Positions 53,064 through 58,805 of a stretch of DNA of 58,805 nucleotides are shown one piece after another. The notes beneath the pieces are model-generated. The model was not told where the DNA came from and searched no databases. It saw only the letters and a program-made list of their open reading frames with translations. How positions within the stretch are numbered: the first letter of the stretch is position 1; every line of letters starts with the position of its first letter. The position numbers and the translations under genes were made by a program. This DNA comes from Pelagibacterales bacterium SAG-MED23 (lineage in GTDB: Bacteria > Pseudomonadota > Alphaproteobacteria > Pelagibacterales > Pelagibacteraceae), in the NCBI GenBank assembly GCA_014653935.1, contig JACWDU010000002.1, positions 1 to 58,805 on the forward strand. The letters are read 5' to 3'.

Positions 53064-53091
53064 TTGCATTTGTACAATAAAAATATATAAA
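53064..53091 (+). promoter_or_regulatory. Candidate promoter for tRNA-Tyr/tRNA-Gly/tuf operon
   Basis: TTGCAT (53064-53069), 16-base spacer, TATAAA (53086-53091). It lies between the divergent rlmB start and tRNA-Tyr, where the operon promoter must be. Only four of six -35 bases match. Confidence 0.38.
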
Positions 53092-53120
53092 ACGCATGTT
53101 GTTTAAAGCTTTATTGAACA

Positions 53121-53136
53121 AGGGGACGCTTCCCCT
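53121..53136 (+). promoter_or_regulatory. GC-rich hairpin just upstream of tRNA-Tyr
   Basis: AGGGGA, CGCT loop, TCCCCT: a 6-bp stem ending 8 bases before the tRNA. Its TCCCC arm can instead pair with GGGAGGGG at 53144-53151, covering the first bases of the tRNA. Two exclusive folds could affect 5' maturation of tRNA-Tyr or transcription of the tuf operon. Confidence 0.45.
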
Positions 53137-53144
53137 ACTATTAG

Positions 53145-53230
<86 letters not shown>

Positions 53231-53272
53231 TTCAATAAATACTTAAATAATGTAGGAGTATACTTGGGTGAT

Positions 53273-53346
53273 GCGGGTGTAGTTCAATGGTAGAACGCTA
53301 GCCTTCCAAGCTGGATGTAAGGGTTCGATTCCCTTTACCCGCTCCA
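53273..53346 (+). tRNA. tRNA-Gly(TCC)
   Basis: 74 bases with CCA. Acceptor GCGGGTG pairs with TACCCGC (one G-U); anticodon loop CTTCCAA with TCC at 53305-53307; T-arm GTTCGATTC. Followed 41 bases later by tuf, the Tyr-Gly-tuf order also seen near tufB in enterobacteria. Confidence 0.96.
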
Positions 53347-53387
53347 AAAATTAAAAAGAAAAAAAAAGAAAAAGAGGTAAAAAAGTA

Positions 53388-54578
53388 ATGTCAAAAGAAA
53401 AGTTTGTAAGAAATAAACCGCACTGTAATATTGGAACTATCGGTCACGTCGATCATGGGAAAACAACATTAACTGCTGCGATAACAAAAGTTTTAGCAGA
53501 GTCTGGTGGTGCACAGTTTACCGCTTATGACCAAATCGATAAAGCCCCTGAGGAAAAGGAGAGAGGTATAACAATTTCAACAGCTCACGTAGAGTACGAA
53601 ACTGAGAAAAGACATTACGCTCACGTGGATTGCCCAGGTCACGCTGACTATGTAAAAAATATGATTACTGGTGCCGCTCAGATGGATGGTGCAATTTTAG
53701 TTGTTAACGCTGCTGATGGGCCAATGCCTCAGACAAGAGAACATATTCTTCTTGCTCGACAAGTTGGAGTTCCTGCAATTGTGGTTTATTTAAATAAAGT
53801 AGACCAAGTTGATGATAAAGAGATGATCGATTTAGTTGAAGAAGAAATTAAAGATCTATTAACATCGTATAAATTTCCAGGTGATAAAACACCAATAGTT
53901 AAAGGTTCTGCCTTAGCTGCAGTCGAAGGAAGAGATGATGAAATTGGCAAAAACTCAATAGTGGATTTAATGAAAGCTGTTGATGATTTCATTCCTCAAC
54001 CTGATAGACCAAAAGATAAAGATTTCTTGATGCCAGTTGAAGATGTATTTTCAATTTCTGGAAGAGGTACTGTTGTAACTGGAAGAGTAGAGTCAGGAGT
54101 AATTAAAACTGGAGAAGAAATAGAAATAGTTGGTATAAGAGATACTAAAAAATCAGTTTGTACAGGAGTGGAAATGTTCAGAAAACTTTTAGACTCAGGT
54201 GAAGCTGGTGACAATATAGGCGCACTGCTTAGAGGTGTTGAGAGAACAGATGTTGAAAGAGGTCAAGTTCTTTGTAAGCCTGGATCTATTAAACCACATA
54301 CTAAATTTGAAGCACAAGCGTACGTATTAAAAAAGGAAGAAGGTGGAAGACATACACCTTTCTTTACTAAATACAGACCCCAGTTTTACTTCAGAACAAC
54401 AGATGTAACGGGAGAAGTAGAATTACCATCAGGAACGGAAATGGTAATGCCTGGGGATGATGCAAAATTTACAGTAAAACTTATCACACCAATTGCTATG
54501 GATGAAAAACTTAACTTTGCAATTAGAGAAGGTGGTAGAACAGTAGGAGCTGGAGTAGTAACTAAAATTATAGAGTAA
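53388..54578 (+). CDS. tuf: Elongation factor Tu
   Basis: GTPase delivering aminoacyl-tRNA to the ribosome, 396 aa, full length. G1 GHVDHGKTT (residues 19-27), G2 RGITI, G3 DCPGH, G4 NKVD, plus beta-barrel domains II and III ([31 protein letters not shown]). AGAGGTA precedes the ATG. Codon use is that of a highly expressed gene. Likely cotranscribed with the tRNAs on both sides. Confidence 0.98.
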   Translation: MSKEKFVRNKPHCNIGTIGHVDHGKTTLTAAITKVLAESGGAQFTAYDQIDKAPEEKERGITISTAHVEYETEKRHYAHVDCPGHADYVKNMITGAAQMDGAILVVNAADGPMPQTREHILLARQVGVPAIVVYLNKVDQVDDKEMIDLVEEEIKDLLTSYKFPGDKTPIVKGSALAAVEGRDDEIGKNSIVDLMKAVDDFIPQPDRPKDKDFLMPVEDVFSISGRGTVVTGRVESGVIKTGEEIEIVGIRDTKKSVCTGVEMFRKLLDSGEAGDNIGALLRGVERTDVERGQVLCKPGSIKPHTKFEAQAYVLKKEEGGRHTPFFTKYRPQFYFRTTDVTGEVELPSGTEMVMPGDDAKFTVKLITPIAMDEKLNFAIREGGRTVGAGVVTKIIE

Positions 54579-54585
54579 ACTCAAT

Positions 54586-54661
54586 AGGAGTGTAGCTCAA
54601 TTGGTAGAGCGCCGGTCTCCAAAACCGGAGGTTGGGGGTTCGATTCCCTTCGCTCCTGCCA
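54586..54661 (+). tRNA. tRNA-Trp(CCA)
   Basis: 76 bases with CCA. Acceptor AGGAGTG pairs with CGCTCCT (one G-U); anticodon loop CTCCAAA with CCA at 54619-54621; T-arm GTTCGATTC. It sits 7 bases after tuf and 16 bases before secE, the usual tuf-trnW-secE-nusG order. Confidence 0.96.
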
Positions 54662-54677
54662 TTTTAGTAAATAAATT

Positions 54678-54869
54678 ATGAAAAACCCATTAAAATTTAT
54701 CCAGGATGTTAAACAGGAGGCTTTTAAAGTTACATGGCCAACTGCTAAGGAGACAGTTCAAGGAGCATTAATGGTGTTAGCTATGGCAGTTTTAGCCTCT
54801 ATATTTTTTTTATTGTTAGATCAGATTTTGAAATTTTTTTTAGAAATAGTACTTAGGGTAAGTTTATAA
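54678..54869 (+). CDS. secE: Preprotein translocase subunit SecE
   Basis: 63 aa short SecE with one membrane helix. The cytoplasmic amphipathic segment FIQDVKQEAFKVTWPTAKET is the family signature, followed by a helix around residues 33-55. Stabilises SecY in the inner-membrane translocon. Overlaps nusG by one base. Confidence 0.95.
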   Translation: MKNPLKFIQDVKQEAFKVTWPTAKETVQGALMVLAMAVLASIFFLLLDQILKFFLEIVLRVSL

Positions 54870-55399
54870 TGAAGAATTGGTATATTGTTCAATCTCATTC
54901 TAGTTTTGAAAATAAAGTAGCTCAGTTAATAAAAGAAGAAGCTGAAAAAGCTAAAATTGCAGAGAAAATAGAAGAAATTATTGTACCAACTCATGACATT
55001 ACAGAAGTTAAAAGAGGCAAAAGAGTACAGAGGAAAAAAAAATATTTTCCTGGATATGTACTTATAAAAAGCGAAATGGATAATAATATTTATCATATGA
55101 TAAAAAATTTAAAAAAAGTTAGTGGCTTTCTTGGATCAAAAGGAACCCCAATACCTGTTTCTGATAAAGAAATTGAAAAAATCTTAGGACAAATTAAAGA
55201 TGGAGTTGCTCAACCAAAATCAGGGGTAGAGTACAACGTGGGCGAAAAAGTTCAAGTTATAGATGGACCTTTCGCTTCATTTAGTGGTTTAGTAGAAGAT
55301 ATTGACGAGGATAAACTAAGGTTAAAAGTTTCAGTTTCAATTTTCGGCCGTCCTACACCAGTCGATTTAGAATATAACCAAGTAGAAAAGGCAAGCTAA
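54869..55399 (+). CDS. nusG: Transcription termination/antitermination factor NusG
   Basis: 176 aa: N-terminal NGN domain ([29 protein letters not shown]) that binds RNA polymerase, and a C-terminal KOW domain ([19 protein letters not shown]) that contacts Rho or S10. Overlaps rplK by one base. Confidence 0.97.
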   Translation: MKNWYIVQSHSSFENKVAQLIKEEAEKAKIAEKIEEIIVPTHDITEVKRGKRVQRKKKYFPGYVLIKSEMDNNIYHMIKNLKKVSGFLGSKGTPIPVSDKEIEKILGQIKDGVAQPKSGVEYNVGEKVQVIDGPFASFSGLVEDIDEDKLRLKVSVSIFGRPTPVDLEYNQVEKAS

Positions 55400-55827
55400 T
55401 GGCAAAAAAAGAAATAAGCGGATATGTAAAATTACAAATTAAAGGTGGGCAAGCTAACCCAGCACCACCAGTTGGACCAGCACTTGGTCAAAGAGGCATA
55501 AATATTATGGAATTCTGTAAAGCTTTTAATGAGAAAACCAAATCACTTGCGGGTAAACCTGTGCCTGTAATTATAACTGTATATAAAGATAAAAAATTTG
55601 ATTTTGTAATTAAATCACCACCAGCTTCATTTTTTATAAAAGAGGCTATGAAATTAAAAAGTGGCTCTAAGGAACCAGGTAGAAATATGGTAGGATCAAT
55701 TTCTAAACAACAATTAAAAGATATAGCAGAAAAAAAAATGTCAGACTTAAACGCCCATGACTTAGATGAAGCAGCGAAAATAATAGCTGGATCTGCAAGG
55801 TCTATGGGAATAGAGGTTAAAGAATAA
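55399..55827 (+). CDS. rplK: 50S ribosomal protein L11
   Basis: 142 aa. [20 protein letters not shown] at the N-terminus and the 23S-binding C-terminal domain ([23 protein letters not shown]) are standard. Part of the GTPase-associated centre. Overlaps rplA by one base. Confidence 0.97.
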   Translation: MAKKEISGYVKLQIKGGQANPAPPVGPALGQRGINIMEFCKAFNEKTKSLAGKPVPVIITVYKDKKFDFVIKSPPASFFIKEAMKLKSGSKEPGRNMVGSISKQQLKDIAEKKMSDLNAHDLDEAAKIIAGSARSMGIEVKE

Positions 55828-56516
55828 TGAAATCAAAAAGATACAAAAAATTACCAGAAAAAACAAAAGATTTGCCATCAAATTCTATTGACCAAATCTT
55901 AAGTTTAATTAAATCAAATTGCACAACTAAATTTGATGAGTCTATAGATTTAAGTTTTAGAATAAATAACAAACAAAAAAAAAGTGAAGTTAACTTAAGA
56001 ACAGTTGTGAATATGCCAGGTGGTACTGGTAGATCTGTAAAAGTTGCCGTTGTTTGTGAAGAAACAAAAATTAATGAGGCTAAAGATGCTAATGCAGATT
56101 TAGTTGGAGGAGATGAATTAATAGAGCAGATTAAAAATGGTGAATTAAATTTTGAAAAACTCATATGCACACCAACAATGATGATAAAACTCTCGAAATT
56201 AGGAAAAGTTCTAGGTCCAAAAGGACTAATGCCAAATCCAAAGTTAGGCACGGTTACCACTGACATCTCAAAAGCAGTTAATGAAGCAAAAGCTGGTCAG
56301 GTTGAAATAAGAAACGATAAAGAAGGAAATATAGGATTAAGCATTGGAAAAAAATCATTTGATGATGAGAAACTTATAAAAAATTATAATGCAGTTATAG
56401 ATGCTTTAGAAAAAGAAAAATCTAATATAACTGTTAAAGGAGATTTAATTAAACAGTTGTTTATTACATCAAGTATGGGCGTATCATACAAAGTTAAAAT
56501 GGATAAGAGTTTATAA
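55827..56516 (+). CDS. rplA: 50S ribosomal protein L1
   Basis: 229 aa L1-stalk protein. VNLRTVVNMPGGTGRSVKVA, KLGKVLGPKGLMPNPKLGT and the end ITSSMGVSYKV are family blocks. In many bacteria L1 represses rplKA translation; the short leader before rplK here lies inside nusG, so any operator would overlap coding sequence. Confidence 0.97.
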   Translation: MKSKRYKKLPEKTKDLPSNSIDQILSLIKSNCTTKFDESIDLSFRINNKQKKSEVNLRTVVNMPGGTGRSVKVAVVCEETKINEAKDANADLVGGDELIEQIKNGELNFEKLICTPTMMIKLSKLGKVLGPKGLMPNPKLGTVTTDISKAVNEAKAGQVEIRNDKEGNIGLSIGKKSFDDEKLIKNYNAVIDALEKEKSNITVKGDLIKQLFITSSMGVSYKVKMDKSL

Positions 56517-56518
56517 TT

Positions 56519-57028
56519 ATGATGAACAAAGAACAAAAAAAACAATATATAAGTGAAATGTCTACACAGTTTGATAAGTCAGAAGCTGTAATAGTTACTC
56601 ATTATCAGGGTTTAAACGTAACTCAACTTGACGATCTAAGAAAAAAAATGCGTGAACATGGTATTAAATTTAAAATAACAAACAATAGAATTACAAAACT
56701 TGCATTAGAAAAAACAAAATGTAAAGATCTTACAAATTTATTCTCAGGACCAACCGCTGTAGCTTTATCTGAGGACGCAATTACGTCTGCTAAAATTCTT
56801 ACTAAATTTTCAAAAGATAATAAAAATTTAAAAATTTTAGGTGGAATCATGGGATCTAACATTTTAGATGTTGATGGGGTCAAAAATGTAGCAACACTTC
56901 CTTCTCTTGAAGAGGCTAGAGCCAAAATAGTGGGTATTTTAAGCTCTCCAGCTCAAAAAATCGTAAGTATTTTACTTGCACCAGCTTCAAAAATCGCTAT
57001 TTTAGCGCTCGAAAAATCAAAAAAATAA
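56519..57028 (+). CDS. rplJ: 50S ribosomal protein L10
   Basis: 169 aa base of the L7/L12 stalk. HYQGLNVTQLDDLRKKMRE and FKITNNRITKLAL define the rRNA-binding domain; the C-terminal helix carries L12 dimers. Two consecutive ATGs (56519, 56522) could start it. Only 2 bases after rplA, leaving no room for the classical rplJ leader structure. Confidence 0.96.
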   Translation: MMNKEQKKQYISEMSTQFDKSEAVIVTHYQGLNVTQLDDLRKKMREHGIKFKITNNRITKLALEKTKCKDLTNLFSGPTAVALSEDAITSAKILTKFSKDNKNLKILGGIMGSNILDVDGVKNVATLPSLEEARAKIVGILSSPAQKIVSILLAPASKIAILALEKSKK

Positions 57029-57051
57029 CCAGGGACAAATAAATTAATACT

Positions 57052-57423
57052 ATGGCTGACTTAAATAAAATTATAGAGGATTTATCAAGCTTAACTGTTG
57101 TTGAAGCAGCAGAGCTTTCAAAACAATTAGAAGAAAAATGGGGAGTGACAGCTGCAGCTGCAGTTGCTGCTGCACCAGCTGCAGGAAGTGGTGAGGCACC
57201 AGCAGAGGAAAAAGATGAGTTTACAATTATGTTAATGGCTGCAGGAGAAAAGAAAATAAATGTAATAAAAGAAGTAAGAGCAATTACAGAGCTAGGCCTT
57301 AAAGAAGCAAAAGATTTAGTTGAAGGTGCACCAAAAGAAGTCAAAACTGGAGTAAACAAAAAAGAAGCCGAAGAAATTAAAAGTAAATTAGAAGCTGCGG
57401 GCGCAAAAGTAGAACTTAAGTAA
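57052..57423 (+). CDS. rplL: 50S ribosomal protein L7/L12
   Basis: 123 aa: N-terminal dimerisation helices, an Ala-rich hinge (about residues 38-55), and the C-terminal factor-binding domain ([20 protein letters not shown]). GGGACA upstream is a weak ribosome site. Present in several copies per ribosome, so expected to be translated more than its neighbours. Confidence 0.97.
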   Translation: MADLNKIIEDLSSLTVVEAAELSKQLEEKWGVTAAAAVAAAPAAGSGEAPAEEKDEFTIMLMAAGEKKINVIKEVRAITELGLKEAKDLVEGAPKEVKTGVNKKEAEEIKSKLEAAGAKVELK

Positions 57424-57445
57424 ACATTAATAGAAAGAATTTAAT

Positions 57446-57465
57446 ACTGAATTAAAAAATTCAGT
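57446..57465 (+). terminator. Perfect 8-bp hairpin between rplL and rpoB (attenuator or processing site)
   Basis: ACTGAATT, AAAA loop, AATTCAGT. It is 22 bases after the rplL stop and 12 before the rpoB start. Low GC and no U-run, so partial termination or RNase processing is more likely than full termination. The same position holds an attenuator and RNase III site in E. coli. Confidence 0.55.
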
Positions 57466-57477
57466 TACATTGGATAT

Positions 57478-58805
57478 ATGCAATTATCTTTTACTGAAAA
57501 AAAAAATATTAGAAAAAGTTTTGGAAAATTAAAAGAGAGTTTATCAATACCTAACCTAATTGAAGTTCAAAAAAACTCTTATAAAGAGCTAACAGAGTTT
57601 AAAGGAGAAGTAGAACAACACTTAATAAAAGGTTTTCATAGAGTATTCAAAAGTATTTTTCCTATTGAAGATTTAAATGATAAAGCCACACTTGAATATA
57701 TTTCTTATAGACTTGAAAAACCAAAATTTGATGTTGATGAATGTATTACACGGGGACTTACCTATTCAGCTGCATTAAAATGTACATTAAGATTGGTTGT
57801 GTATGAAATAGACCAAGAAAATAATACAAAAGATATTTTATCTGCTAAAGAGCAAGAAGTTTATATGGGCGAAGTACCTATGATGACTAATAGTGGTACA
57901 TTCATTACTAATGGTGTTCAGAGAGTTGTGGTTAACCAAATGCATAGAAGCCCTGGTGTATTTTTTGACCATGATAAAGGAAAGTCACACGCAAGTGGTA
58001 AGTTATTATTCAATTGTAGAGTTATCCCTAATAGAGGTTCATGGTTAGATTTTGAGTTTGATGTAAAAGATTTTTTATATTTTAGAATTGATCGAAAAAA
58101 GAAAATATTTGTATCAACTCTTTTACAAGCTTTAGGATATACAAAATCTGACATAGTTAATGAATTTTATGAAAAAGAGACATTTAGTTATGATTCTAAT
58201 TTAAATAAATGGAAAACAAAATTTGATCCTGAAAACTATAAAGCTAAAAATTTTTCAGAAGAGGTAATAGATGCAAAAAATAATAAGGTATTAGTTAAAA
58301 TAGGAGAAAAAATTAACTTTTTAACAGCTAAGAAACTACAAAATGATGGGTTAAAAGAAATTTTAGTTTCTAATGATGCATTGTATGGAAAGTTTTTGCA
58401 CGAGGATATAATTATTGGCGAAGATAGTTTTAAAATAGGTACTGAATTAAATGAGACTATTATTCAAAAAATATTGGATGAAAATATTAATTCAATCAAC
58501 ATATCAAAAACTAATTCGATATCTAAGGGTCCATACTTATTACAAACAATTTTAAGTGATAAGAACGAAAATAAAAATGATGCAATAACTGAAGTATATA
58601 AAATTTTAAGACCAGGTGAACCACCTACTATAGAGATAGCCAATCAAATATTTAATAATTTATTCTTTAGCTCTGATAGATACGATTTGTCTGACGTTGG
58701 AAGAGTAAAGATGAACTCAAGACTCGATTTGAATTGCTCAGACAAAATTACAATATTAAGAAATGACGATATACTTGCTATAATTAAAAAAATGTTAGAC
58801 CTTAG
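57478..58805 (+). CDS. rpoB: RNA polymerase beta subunit, 3'-truncated by window edge
   Basis: 442 codons visible from ATG 57478, open to the window end. The N-terminus MQLSFTEKKNIRKSFG and IPNLIEVQKNSYKEL matches RpoB. Later blocks YMGEVPMMTNSGTFITNGVQ and HRSPGVFFDHDKGKSHASGK lie in the protrusion and lobe region, and the end of the window falls shortly before the rifampicin-binding cluster. Last visible gene of the tuf-secE-nusG-rplKAJL-rpoB block. Confidence 0.97.
   Translation, partial: MQLSFTEKKNIRKSFGKLKESLSIPNLIEVQKNSYKELTEFKGEVEQHLIKGFHRVFKSIFPIEDLNDKATLEYISYRLEKPKFDVDECITRGLTYSAALKCTLRLVVYEIDQENNTKDILSAKEQEVYMGEVPMMTNSGTFITNGVQRVVVNQMHRSPGVFFDHDKGKSHASGKLLFNCRVIPNRGSWLDFEFDVKDFLYFRIDRKKKIFVSTLLQALGYTKSDIVNEFYEKETFSYDSNLNKWKTKFDPENYKAKNFSEEVIDAKNNKVLVKIGEKINFLTAKKLQNDGLKEILVSNDALYGKFLHEDIIIGEDSFKIGTELNETIIQKILDENINSINISKTNSISKGPYLLQTILSDKNENKNDAITEVYKILRPGEPPTIEIANQIFNNLFFSSDRYDLSDVGRVKMNSRLDLNCSDKITILRNDDILAIIKKMLDL

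Noticed and set aside
57153..57220. GCA/GCT-rich low-complexity stretch as a DNA repeat
   Set aside because: It is the Ala-rich hinge of ribosomal protein L7/L12.

Overview
The window comes from a streamlined, AT-rich marine alphaproteobacterium. The base composition, Lys/Asn/Ile-rich proteins, genes that abut or overlap by 1-8 bases, few clear Shine-Dalgarno sites, and the gene set (class II DAHP synthase, citramalate synthase, methylcitrate cycle, phytanoyl-CoA dioxygenase-like protein, DmdA/GcvT-like protein) all point to the SAR11 clade, most likely Candidatus Pelagibacter or a close relative. The taxon is inferred from gene content and style; no rRNA gene is present.

Layout. 1-8415 (+): end of a TRAP transporter, a five-gene block with an NMT1-type ABC importer (two different permeases) and a fumarylacetoacetase-family enzyme, then malonyl-CoA decarboxylase, dusA and a TauE/SafE exporter. 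8416-9870 (-): phosphomannomutase/phosphoglucomutase. 10029-13125 (+): class Ia ribonucleotide reductase nrdAB and a small lipoprotein. 13136-17360 (-): methylcitrate cycle prpD-prpB-prpC plus a HAD phosphatase. 17429-27823 (+): a stand-alone GlmU acetyltransferase domain, glmS, DUF218 protein, class II DAHP synthase, nadE, cysS, cimA, trmJ-like gene, rpsD and a methyltransferase without a normal start codon. 27826-35034 (-): one compressed operon sfsA-map-purB-purC-purS-purQ-purL-bolA-grxD. 35057-42684 (+): cinA-like gene, gamma-glutamylcyclotransferase-like gene, azlCD, PhyH, cytochrome c/DUF4396, renalase-like oxidoreductase and a catabolic pair. 42705-45449 (+): surface-glycan genes, one broken by a frameshift.

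45450-52235 is the accessory hot spot. A deletion scar joins the 3' end of suhB to the 3' end of a ugpC-like ATPase gene. Two integrase-less mini-islands then follow, each bounded by a tRNA fragment and the intact tRNA. The 1,505-bp tRNA-Leu(TAA) island carries four tightly packed small genes for membrane or secreted proteins; the first two are very short. The 1,998-bp tRNA-Thr(TGT) island is bounded by a perfect 54-bp tRNA 3'-half repeat. It carries an overlapping three-gene operon whose first product looks like a modification-dependent (type IV-like) restriction enzyme, with an McrB-N-like domain fused to an HNH nuclease. Short tandem repeats with a CACA core lie near the island ends and may be recombinase arm sites. 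This pair of islands is my best candidate for an undescribed system.

52276-58805: rlmB (-), then the conserved translation/transcription block tRNA-Tyr, tRNA-Gly, tuf, tRNA-Trp, secE, nusG, rplK, rplA, rplJ, rplL, rpoB (+, cut by the window end).
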